Shown: positions 1 through 5,403, numbered from the stretch's first letter. The stretch is DNA of 7,000 nucleotides from Bacteroidota bacterium (GCA_025455125.1 JALONE010000048.1:1-7000), one strand, 5' to 3'. Made by a program: numbers and translations. The notes: generated from the letters alone by a model not told the origin.

Positions 1-115
1 TCGAAGGAAGCAGGATTCAATCGGGGCGTTCAGAACGGCGGCACATGAACAAGGCCGAGGGAGCGACTCCTTCTGAATTCTGATTGTCGCAATTTGCCAC
101 GCTGGCATGTGGCTG
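1..115. other. window edge, no supported gene
   Basis: All six frames here are short or closed by stops, and I see no recognisable protein tail. A small inverted repeat (TGCCA, 3-nt spacer, TGGCA) lies around 95-107, just past the stop codon of the TPR gene. On the minus strand it is not followed by a T-run, so I do not call it a terminator. The end of a neighbouring gene could lie at the very edge, but nothing shows it. Confidence 0.5.
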
Positions 116-1063
116 TCACGGTAGGGCTTCTAACCGCTCCCCCGCCTGTTTCTTCCGCTGTTCATTGCGGTCATATTGAACGACACGCTGATAGGCCTCT
201 TTTGCGTCGGACATCCGTTGTTGTTTCTCGTATGCCTGGCCGAGCAGGAACCACGATGACCCCAGCGTCGGCTCGAGGGCCAGTCCTTTCTTGAGCGTCG
301 TGATCGCCTCATCCACGCGACCGGCGGCAAGCAATACTTCGCCGTAGCTGTCGAACGCGTCTGATGTATCAGGCCGGAGGTCCAAGTAGCGCCCCATCGG
401 TTTCAACGCCTCATCGGCGCGCTGGTGACGTAACAGAAAGTACCCAAAGTTCTTCTGTGGGATCCATTGATCAGGATACTTCGTTGTCAACGCCTTCCAC
501 TCGTTCTCGGCATCCACCGTCTGCTTCTTCCGCTCCAGCATCGCAGCCTTCGCCATCCGGCCGCGCAGTTCATTCCGCTTGACCACTTCGTCCAATTGTC
601 GAAAGCCTTCGTCGTCATCTCCCCCCATGATGCCCGGCGCCATGAGGTAGTATTGAGCAAGTGCGATGCGCGCATCCACGTGTTCCGGGTTCAGCTCGAC
701 GGCCCGCAGGAATGCGCGTTTGATCTTCGGCGCCAAAAAGGCCTGCTTGAATACACCAGCCGATTGCGCCGTCTGGCCGTACACACCGCCGAGCAGGAAT
801 TGATAATCCGCATTGTTCGGATTGTGTTCAATCGCCTCCTCGATATGGTCGGTCGCGCCTTCGAGGTCACGTATATCGCGATGCATCAAAACGGCCGCCA
901 TCCAGTAATGTGCATCAGCATTATTCTCATCTTTGTCGAGGATCTGCTCAAGCATTGTTCGCGCATCGCGGACTTTTCCGGCACGGAACAGCGTATTTGC
1001 GTCGTTCGTCGATTGTCCCATTGCGATCGCCACGGGGAGCAAGAGCAGTAACCATCGAATCAT
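116..1063 (-). CDS. exported tetratricopeptide-repeat protein
   Basis: The 315-residue protein starts with a signal peptide (residues 1-16: MIRW, a Leu-rich core, then AIAMG before QS), so it is probably periplasmic. The rest is alpha-helical with about seven to eight TPR-like units from residue 20 to 302. Typical TPR spacing is seen in units such as DAHYWMAAVL, DAFDSYGEVLLAAGRVDEAI and SWFLLGQAYEKQQRMSDAKE. TPRs bind partner proteins or peptides; the partner is unknown. Residues 138-152 carry YYLMAPGIMGGDDDE, an insertion between repeats that I recall from a family of bacterial exported TPR proteins. The start is supported by AAAGGA at 1070-1075 (minus strand), 6 nt before the ATG. The tRNA-Pro gene lies about 330 nt upstream on the same strand, with hairpins between, so co-transcription is unlikely. 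No enzymatic domain is visible. The fold is near-certain; the function is not assigned. Confidence 0.93.
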   Translation of the reverse strand: MIRWLLLLLPVAIAMGQSTNDANTLFRAGKVRDARTMLEQILDKDENNADAHYWMAAVLMHRDIRDLEGATDHIEEAIEHNPNNADYQFLLGGVYGQTAQSAGVFKQAFLAPKIKRAFLRAVELNPEHVDARIALAQYYLMAPGIMGGDDDEGFRQLDEVVKRNELRGRMAKAAMLERKKQTVDAENEWKALTTKYPDQWIPQKNFGYFLLRHQRADEALKPMGRYLDLRPDTSDAFDSYGEVLLAAGRVDEAITTLKKGLALEPTLGSSWFLLGQAYEKQQRMSDAKEAYQRVVQYDRNEQRKKQAGERLEALP

Positions 1064-1119
1064 TGCTTTTCCTTTCGCATAAATTCGGTACTACGAATAT
1101 CTGAATTGGAAGATACGGC

Positions 1120-1184
1120 AAAGAAAGTGTGAAGCGAGAAAAGAAGGAAGTAAGGAAAGGAGGGGCAAAGCAAGAAATGAGAAG
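1120..1184 (+). other. purine-rich tract
   Basis: On the plus strand 58 of 65 bases are A or G. Between 1136 and 1165 there is only one pyrimidine in 30 bases. Transcribed in the direction of the TPR gene, it would give a pyrimidine-rich RNA upstream of the start. A similar but shorter tract lies on the other side of the tRNA, at about 1483-1520. Purpose unknown. Confidence 0.6.
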
Positions 1185-1210
1185 TGTCGAATTTTCGTTC
1201 CGCTGCACTC

Positions 1211-1235
1211 CCCGCCTCCATTGCATTTCGGCGGG
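1211..1235. repeat. 25-nt palindromic element, copy A
   Basis: CCCGCC at 1211-1216 pairs with GGCGGG at 1230-1235 around a 13-nt loop. It matches copy B (1330-1354) at 20 of 25 positions, including both arms and part of the loop (CA, T, C, TT and C are shared). The two copies flank the long hairpin. This looks like a small REP-type repeat. Confidence 0.6.
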
Positions 1236-1249
1236 TGAACGTTACGCGA

Positions 1250-1322
1250 GACGCTCAAAACGACGGTGGGGTTAGCTTCATTCCATTTCATGGAATTCGC
1301 TAACCCCAGTCGTTTTGGCGTC
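1250..1322. repeat. long inverted repeat / 73-nt hairpin
   Basis: Nearly the whole segment folds on itself. GACGC (1250-1254) pairs with GCGTC (1318-1322). After a one-base bulge (T1255), CAAAACGAC (1256-1264) pairs with GTCGTTTTG (1309-1317). After a GG bulge (1265-1266), TGGGGTTAGC (1267-1276) pairs with GCTAACCCCA (1299-1308). After a small TTC/TC internal loop, ATTCCAT (1280-1286) pairs with ATGGAAT (1290-1296) around a TTC loop. This gives 31 base pairs in 73 nt. It has no T-run on either side, so it is not a standard Rho-independent terminator. It could be a MITE-like or REP-type mobile remnant, or a structured RNA. Confidence 0.85.
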
Positions 1323-1328
1323 GGGACG

Positions 1329-1355
1329 GCCCGCCTTCACTCCGTTACGGCGGGC
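1329..1355. repeat. palindromic element, copy B
   Basis: GCCCGCC (1329-1335) pairs with GGCGGGC (1349-1355) around a 13-nt loop. It is the sibling of copy A at 1211-1235, with 20 of 25 bases identical over the shared core. It begins immediately downstream of the right arm of the long hairpin and overlaps a 12-nt copy of the tRNA 3' end. Confidence 0.6.
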
Positions 1356-1357
1356 AA

Positions 1358-1374
1358 AAGACCGTGGCCGTCTT
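1358..1374 (-). terminator. possible weak terminator after tRNA-Pro
   Basis: On the minus strand, AAGAC and GTCTT form a 5-bp stem with a 7-nt loop, and the strand continues as TT. It lies 17 nt past the tRNA 3' end, where a terminator is expected. The stem is short and the T-run is only four bases, so this is a weak candidate. The GC-rich hairpin at 1329-1355, next in line, may help stop transcription. Confidence 0.25.
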
Positions 1375-1390
1375 CATGATATCTTCTTCG

Positions 1391-1464
1391 TCGGGACGGC
1401 GGGATTTGAACCCGCGACCCCTTGCACCCCAAGCAAGTGCGCTACCGGGCTGCGCTACGTCCCG
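1391..1464 (-). tRNA. tRNA-Pro, anticodon GGG
   Basis: The minus strand folds into a complete cloverleaf of 74 nt. The acceptor stem is CGGGACG/CGTCCCG, the D stem GCGC/GCGC, and the anticodon stem CTTGC/GCAAG around the 7-base loop TTGGGGT. This places anticodon GGG at 1428-1430. The T stem is GCGGG/CCCGC with loop TTCAAAT. The discriminator base is A (1391). The 3' CCA is not encoded, because the next bases on the minus strand are CGA, so it must be added by a CCA-adding enzyme. A GGG anticodon reads proline codons CCC and CCU. Confidence 0.96.
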
Positions 1465-1566
1465 AAGAAACTGTGAAACTTTAAAGCGGGGAAGCGAAGG
1501 AACGGGGAAACGGAAAAGAACCTTCGCTGAAAGTGACGAATATTAAAAGATAACTAACAATGCGGC

Positions 1567-1603
1567 TGGAAGCAACCCGGGAAGGCTTCCCGGGTTGACC
1601 CAA
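1567..1603 (+). repeat. 37-nt palindromic repeat, copy 1
   Basis: The core CCCGGGAAGGCTTCCCGGG (1576-1594) is identical in all three copies of the window. Here the perfect arms extend to AACCCGGGAAG and CTTCCCGGGTT around a single central G. The right flank (TTGACCCAA) matches the family, while the left outer arm has diverged. It is identical to copy 3 at 31 of 37 positions. All three copies have the central G on the plus strand, so they share one orientation. It resembles REP-type dispersed repeats. Confidence 0.85.
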
Positions 1604-1619
1604 TCCCCTGCAAAACCAT

Positions 1620-1650
1620 TTGAAGGAGCAACACATACACCCTTGATAAT
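1620..1650 (+). promoter_or_regulatory. candidate promoter of the rhodanese gene
   Basis: TTGAAG (1620-1625) and GATAAT (1645-1650, preceded by TT) resemble sigma-70 -35 and -10 boxes. The 19-nt spacing is longer than ideal. Transcription would start about 25 nt before the ATG. The -10 match is good (5 of 6) and the -35 match moderate. Confidence 0.35.
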
Positions 1651-1680
1651 GCGAATCGACTGGAGTAGATTTCCATCACG

Positions 1681-2097
1681 ATGATCTTCAATCCAACAAA
1701 CGCCGGATTCACGACTGCGAACGGCATTCATTGTCTCTCTCCGCGTGAAGCGCAGGCGTGTTGCGTAGAAGGGGCGATCATCCTCGATGTCCGAGAGGAA
1801 TATGTGAATGAGTTCAAGAAGTACTCAGTTCCTGTGTCCATTCAGATTCCATTCAGCAGGCTTGAATCCGCATACGAACAACTCCCGAAAGATAAATGGA
1901 TCATCGTTGCCGACTCTTCCGGGACGACCAGTCGGCAAGCATACGTGTTTCTTCAGCAAAAAGGATTCACGCATCTCTCGAATCTCGCTGGTGGGATGGT
2001 AGAATGGGAACGAGATGGTATGCCGCTTCTTATCGATAATAAGGAACGGCTCACCGGTTCCTGTGCATGTCAACTACGGGCTCGACATAGAACATAG
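1681..2097 (+). CDS. rhodanese-like protein lacking the catalytic Cys
   Basis: The 138-residue protein is a single rhodanese domain. Residues 18-30 (CLSPREAQACCVE) form the entry, IILDVREEYVNEF (33-45) is the CDC25/rhodanese 'DVRE' motif, and NLAGGMVEWERDGMPL (101-116) is the typical C-terminal signature. The active-site loop, normally a Cys followed by an Arg-rich turn, is here IIVADSSGTTSRQA: Asp78 stands where the sulfur-accepting Cys belongs. It is therefore unlikely to be an ordinary sulfurtransferase, and may bind a ligand or partner instead. The C-terminus carries GSCACQLRARHRT with Cys128 and Cys130, which could be metal- or sulfur-binding (inference). No signal peptide is seen, so it is cytoplasmic. 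A GGAG lies 15 nt before the ATG, rather far, and an in-frame stop at 1666-1668 excludes longer starts. It ends 5 nt from the convergent hydrolase gene. Confidence 0.88.
   Translation: MIFNPTNAGFTTANGIHCLSPREAQACCVEGAIILDVREEYVNEFKKYSVPVSIQIPFSRLESAYEQLPKDKWIIVADSSGTTSRQAYVFLQQKGFTHLSNLAGGMVEWERDGMPLLIDNKERLTGSCACQLRARHRT
2043..2061 (-). terminator. possible terminator of the hydrolase gene inside the rhodanese end
   Basis: GGAAC/GTTCC plus an inner GG/CC (one bulged G) form a 7-bp hairpin. On the minus strand it is followed by TTATTAT. It lies about 42 nt past the stop of the large minus-strand gene, within the 3' end of the convergent rhodanese gene. With only 5 nt between the two stop codons, any terminator must sit inside the opposite gene. 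The T-run is interrupted, so this stays tentative. Confidence 0.3.
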
Positions 2098-2102
2098 TTA
2101 TA

Positions 2103-5100
2103 CTACCGCAGGAGCATCCCGTCGGCAGGATGGTATCCCTTCTTCACCAGCCGCTCTCCTTTGAATAGACCCCACGCCGGGAAGGGTTGGTGTTTCTTTG
2201 TCATCTGATATAACTGCTGTGCGCTGTTCGCGAGAAAGAGATACACGGCCTTCGCCGGATTGTACGGACTCGGGTACACCACCGCGAGACCGTCATCGTT
2301 CAATGCATAGGTGTTCCCCTGCCAGCGGAAATAGCCGCGTCCCGCATCGATTCCAAACGACTGACAGAGCTTCGCTGAAAGCGCATTGTCCGCAGGTCCA
2401 CCCAGGACGATAAGGTCGTTCGAGACGAGGTCCTTCTCAACTAGCTCGCTCTCCTTCCTGATGGGCTGGAACACTTCCGTGAATCGATCCGCCACCATTT
2501 TCTGATACCGCAGGGCAATCGTGTGATTCGCTTCGATCTGCTGCGATGTTCCATAGACGATGAGCGTCGATGAGAAGTCGTCAAAGAAATTCTGATAGGT
2601 CAGAAATGCCGAACGTACGATGGGGATATCATTTCCCGCGTTGAAATGTACCGCTGACGGCTTTTCCGGACAATCAATACTGACCGTCGTCCGCGCTTCG
2701 TTCACTTCCACGAGTTTGAGGATCCTCTCCTTTCCCGCATCCAACGCAACCGTCGTCAGGAACCGGTATGGGGTCTTCGCTTGATCGACGTGCAAGACGA
2801 CGTTCCATCCGTTGGCTGCTTGATTGGTCTCGACCGCAACGGTCACGTCCGGGAGATCTTCCCGTTCCAACCACTGTCCGACAAATTCCTTGAGGGGCTT
2901 CCCGCTCACCTGCTCAGCGCGCTGTACCCACTCGGCCGTCGTGATGTTCTTCCCTCGGAATTCCGTATGGATCCCCTTCATGACTTCTGAGAAGCCGGCA
3001 TTGCCGAGGAACAGGCGAAGCTGATGCAGAAGGTAGGTGCCGCGTATTCTGGGGATCTGATATCCTTTGTACTCATGCATCGTGATCGTCGAGGTAACGG
3101 GGATCACCGTTCCCTCCTTCGCGCGCACATAGAGCAAGCGGTGATTGAGTTCGGTCAACTCATCCCGCATGTACGCGAACGCATCCTCGGAACGAGCCGG
3201 CATCTGCTTCAGCATGTTCGCATAGGCAGCCGAACTGCTGACGATCCAATTGTCCTGACCGCGCGACGCATAGACGGTACCGTGCCAGAGGTCTTTCTTG
3301 TCGAACGCCGTGAGCTCCGGCACCGCGACGGCATTGATCTTTGGTTCCACTGTTGCCCGCGGTGCTTCCAGCCGCGCTTTTGCCTCTTTCAGTTTCGATG
3401 AGATGTAGATCGGACTCATCGCGGCATAGCCGAGGGTGAAACGGGAAAGAGCATTCGGAAGATCCGGCATGCGTCCGTTCTCTCCGATCATTTGCTCCCG
3501 AAGCGTCACCTTGCCATAGTGAGCAAAGAACACCAACTGCTCCGCCATTTCCGAGGTCGTCACTTTGCCATCGCACGCATGCGGACGGTTGACGGGAGAA
3601 GAGCCGAGGATCTGGAATGCCGCCGCTTGGTCGATCGCCCCCTTCTTCTCTTTGTAGAAATTCCAGAAGGCGATGTCCCGGTTCACCGGGCGGAAGAGGT
3701 AATCGTACGGCAGGTCATCGGCATTCACGACGTATTCCTTCCGCACATCCAGGTCCTTCGCGTTATTGACGCTCCAGTAGAATCCCTCCGCGCCGCTGTA
3801 CCAGTCCTTCTTGCCGCTCCGCCACAGCTTCCACTTCGCCGTGCCGAGCAGCAGAATGGCGATCTCGTTCTTCTTCACGTCACCAATGAGCCAGTCGTTC
3901 GTGTACATCCCATTGTTCTTTGTCGTCATGATCTTCACGACGTCGTCCACGGAGTTGGCATATTGCGCCGCTTTGCGAATGCGATTGGACTGCGGCGTTC
4001 CCTCCGGATCGTAGGGCGTCTGCTGAACGGTCGTCTCCCCCAGCATGATTCCAGCGCTATTGATATAGAAGTCGGCGCCGGAGTGGATGCCCCCTGGGAA
4101 GGTCTGATAGACCAGCCGGTTTCCTTCGGCTGGGACGACATCGACGATCACATTCCAATGGACGCCGGTATATCCTCCCCACATGAATAGCTGTCCGAAA
4201 ACGATCTTCCCGTCAGCCGTCGCGGTGTTGTTGGCAAGGAAGGACGAGCACTTGTGGAGGCGCTCCTGCACCTGAAGTTCGTCGTCACTGGATAGGAAGG
4301 TCTTCCCTGTCAGCGGATTGGGGGTCACCGCCAGAGCGCTTTGGATATAATCCAGATCGATCGCGGAGTTCACCGTCACGATGTCGAGCAGGTCCACAGG
4401 ACGGTCAAAGATCTTCACTCCAGCCGCAGCCGCACCATCGGCGATGCCTTTCATCTCGGTCAGGTATTCTTCGTCATACTTGCGAAGCAGGATAGCGTCG
4501 GCGCTGAACCGTTTTTGATTCCACGCACCCGCTGGATCCTGCACGCTGCCGTTGACACCAAGTTTCTCGATGAACACTTTGATCTCATCGGCCGCAAGCG
4601 AACCGTATTGAAATCCACGCTGATACGGTTTGCCTTCGATATGGATGAAGATCCATCCCTTCTCCTCATAGCGGAATGCCGGTCCGTGCCAGCGGACGGT
4701 CTCCAGCGGAATGTACTCCGTAATATCGGTCACCTCTTCCAGCGCAACATCGTCGACCCAGAGTTTCCCTCTGGCGTTCCCCTGATAGCCCAGATGCACC
4801 CGGATCCGGTCCTTGGACTTCGTCGCAATGAACTTCATTTCCACCCTCTGCCATTCACCCGTTCCACCGACAGACGGTGAACTGTTCGTCGGGGGGAAGG
4901 ATTCCATCGTCAAACAGCCGGCGACGGGAGTTGGATACTGCGCGTTCGGGTCGGATACGACGGCTTCAGATTTCATCCATGCGGTCAGCCGGTAGATATG
5001 GCCCACCTTGAGCGGAATCACAGAAGAGACCGCCGTGCTGGACGCCCATTGATCATGCTGGAAGCGTAGAGCGGAACTCCCGCTATGCTTCGTCGATCCA

Positions 5101-5246
5101 TCGACAACACCAGAGACGGTCGACCATCCTTCCGGTGTCCCATCGGGCGACTTCTGTTCAAATCCAGGGTTCTGAATAATGAGCTGGGAAGACGCCAGTA
5201 CGGCGTACGAGACAAGCAGGAAGAGAAGCCGAGGCAGACGCTGCAT
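2103..5246 (-). CDS. secreted C45/phospholipase-B-like NTN hydrolase fused to a degenerate M1-like module
   Basis: The protein has 1047 residues. Residues 1-20 are a signal peptide (MQRLPRLLFLLVSYAVLASS). Residues 23-172 look like a CBM4/9-type beta-sandwich (NPGFE near the start, GKLWVDDVALEEV at the end). Residues 197-620 resemble the C45 acyltransferase / phospholipase-B-like NTN-hydrolase fold: KPYQRGFQYGSLAADEI, then HKCSSFLANNTATADGKIVFGQ split around Cys333, the expected self-processing nucleophile, then FPGGIHSGADFYI and NNGMYTNDWLIGDV. Residues 635-805 align with the core of M1 peptidases but without zinc ligands. Residues 801-875 look beta-rich, and 880-1047 form an alpha/beta domain I cannot name. 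The family cleaves amide or ester bonds of acylated substrates; the substrate here is unknown. An upstream in-frame TTG at 5321 would add 25 residues before the signal peptide. AAGGG 6 nt before the ATG at 5246 favours the shorter form. It is much longer than a typical C45 enzyme because of the extra domains. Confidence 0.88.
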   Translation of the reverse strand: MQRLPRLLFLLVSYAVLASSQLIIQNPGFEQKSPDGTPEGWSTVSGVVDGSTKHSGSSALRFQHDQWASSTAVSSVIPLKVGHIYRLTAWMKSEAVVSDPNAQYPTPVAGCLTMESFPPTNSSPSVGGTGEWQRVEMKFIATKSKDRIRVHLGYQGNARGKLWVDDVALEEVTDITEYIPLETVRWHGPAFRYEEKGWIFIHIEGKPYQRGFQYGSLAADEIKVFIEKLGVNGSVQDPAGAWNQKRFSADAILLRKYDEEYLTEMKGIADGAAAAGVKIFDRPVDLLDIVTVNSAIDLDYIQSALAVTPNPLTGKTFLSSDDELQVQERLHKCSSFLANNTATADGKIVFGQLFMWGGYTGVHWNVIVDVVPAEGNRLVYQTFPGGIHSGADFYINSAGIMLGETTVQQTPYDPEGTPQSNRIRKAAQYANSVDDVVKIMTTKNNGMYTNDWLIGDVKKNEIAILLLGTAKWKLWRSGKKDWYSGAEGFYWSVNNAKDLDVRKEYVVNADDLPYDYLFRPVNRDIAFWNFYKEKKGAIDQAAAFQILGSSPVNRPHACDGKVTTSEMAEQLVFFAHYGKVTLREQMIGENGRMPDLPNALSRFTLGYAAMSPIYISSKLKEAKARLEAPRATVEPKINAVAVPELTAFDKKDLWHGTVYASRGQDNWIVSSSAAYANMLKQMPARSEDAFAYMRDELTELNHRLLYVRAKEGTVIPVTSTITMHEYKGYQIPRIRGTYLLHQLRLFLGNAGFSEVMKGIHTEFRGKNITTAEWVQRAEQVSGKPLKEFVGQWLEREDLPDVTVAVETNQAANGWNVVLHVDQAKTPYRFLTTVALDAGKERILKLVEVNEARTTVSIDCPEKPSAVHFNAGNDIPIVRSAFLTYQNFFDDFSSTLIVYGTSQQIEANHTIALRYQKMVADRFTEVFQPIRKESELVEKDLVSNDLIVLGGPADNALSAKLCQSFGIDAGRGYFRWQGNTYALNDDGLAVVYPSPYNPAKAVYLFLANSAQQLYQMTKKHQPFPAWGLFKGERLVKKGYHPADGMLLR

Positions 5247-5252
5247 GGAAGT

Positions 5253-5257
5253 CCCTT
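5253..5257 (-). promoter_or_regulatory. ribosome-binding site that sets the hydrolase start
   Basis: AAGGG on the minus strand lies 6 nt before the ATG at 5246. The next residues form a clean signal peptide. The alternative TTG start 75 nt upstream has no comparable site, and its extra 25 residues (MCNIPTFPYL and on) do not look like an export signal. Confidence 0.7.
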
Positions 5258-5291
5258 GTTGAATCGGGTTGATGATGGACGTGATTGCATC

Positions 5292-5321
5292 AAGATAGGG
5301 GAAAGTCGGGATATTGCACAA
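5292..5321 (-). promoter_or_regulatory. weak promoter candidate for the hydrolase gene
   Basis: On the minus strand, TTGTGC (5316-5321) and TATCTT (5292-5297) are separated by 18 nt. Spacing and position fit a sigma-70 promoter about 45 nt before the start codon, but the matches are only partial (3 and 4 of 6). Confidence 0.25.
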
Positions 5322-5331
5322 GGAAGAATGG

Positions 5332-5368
5332 TTGGGTCGACCCGGGAAGGCTTCCCGGGATGACCCAA
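5332..5368 (+). repeat. 37-nt palindromic repeat, copy 2
   Basis: This is the most complete hairpin of the three. TTGGGTC (5332-5338) pairs with GACCCAA (5362-5368). A two-base internal mismatch (GA opposite AT) follows, then CCCGGGAAG pairs with CTTCCCGGG around a single G. It differs from copy 3 at only 2 of 37 positions. It sits between the divergent promoters, just upstream of the plus-strand promoter candidate. Confidence 0.88.
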
Positions 5369-5374
5369 GAGTTG

Positions 5375-5403
5375 TTGATTCTCTCGCAGCGTCTCTGTAT
5401 CAT
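5375..5403 (+). promoter_or_regulatory. candidate promoter of the beta-barrel protein gene
   Basis: TTGATT (5375-5380), a 17-nt spacer and TATCAT (5398-5403) match a sigma-70 promoter at 4 and 5 of 6 positions, with ideal spacing. It would give a 5' leader of about 150 nt. It lies 6 nt after repeat copy 2, so the hairpin could influence upstream DNA contacts. Bacteroidota often use a different promoter consensus, so this depends on the lineage. Confidence 0.45.

Larger units (their letters stand above)
1064..1390. other. structured non-coding region between the TPR and tRNA genes
   Basis: I find no plausible gene here; the overlapping short ORFs have no recognisable content or ribosome-binding site. 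From low to high coordinate the region holds the leader of the TPR gene, a purine-rich tract (1120-1184), a 25-nt palindrome (1211-1235), a 73-nt long hairpin (1250-1322), a second 25-nt palindrome (1329-1355) and a weak terminator-like hairpin next to the tRNA 3' end. This density of secondary structure suggests a repeat-derived or RNA-active segment rather than plain spacer. Confidence 0.7.
1465..1680. other. non-coding region between the tRNA and rhodanese genes
   Basis: No gene is visible. The tRNA-proximal part (about 1483-1520) is purine-rich on the plus strand. An 8-bp inverted repeat, AGCGAAGG (1493-1500) and CCTTCGCT (1521-1528), encloses a purine-rich 20-nt loop. An AT-rich patch at 1536-1560 may contain the tRNA promoter on the minus strand, but I cannot fix its boxes with confidence. 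Copy 1 of the 37-nt palindromic repeat follows, then the likely promoter of the rhodanese gene. Confidence 0.6.

Noticed and set aside
95..113. Inverted repeat after the TPR stop as a Rho-independent terminator
   Set aside because: On the minus strand the stem is followed by AAATTGC rather than a T-run.
467..1051. 194-codon plus-strand ORF opposite the TPR gene
   Set aside because: It is a shadow of the TPR coding sequence, with no recognisable domains and no ribosome-binding site, while the minus-strand frame gives clear TPR repeats.
948..1291. Short minus-strand ORFs in the region between the TPR and tRNA genes
   Set aside because: They run through the hairpins and the purine-rich tract and have low-complexity translations (Ser, Leu, Phe rich); no ribosome-binding site or domain is seen.
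1649..1684. 11-residue leader peptide overlapping the rhodanese start through ATGA
   Set aside because: The GAAGGAG upstream is 20 nt away, too far, and the ATG lies in the likely -10 box, so it would hardly be transcribed with a leader.
3492..4190. 232-codon plus-strand ORF inside the hydrolase gene
   Set aside because: It is antisense to the well-supported NTN-hydrolase core; its composition is rich in Arg, Val and His, typical of a shadow frame.
5247..5321. N-terminal 25-residue extension of the hydrolase from a TTG codon at 5321
   Set aside because: The ATG at 5246 has AAGGG at proper spacing and opens directly into a signal peptide; the extension would bury that signal.
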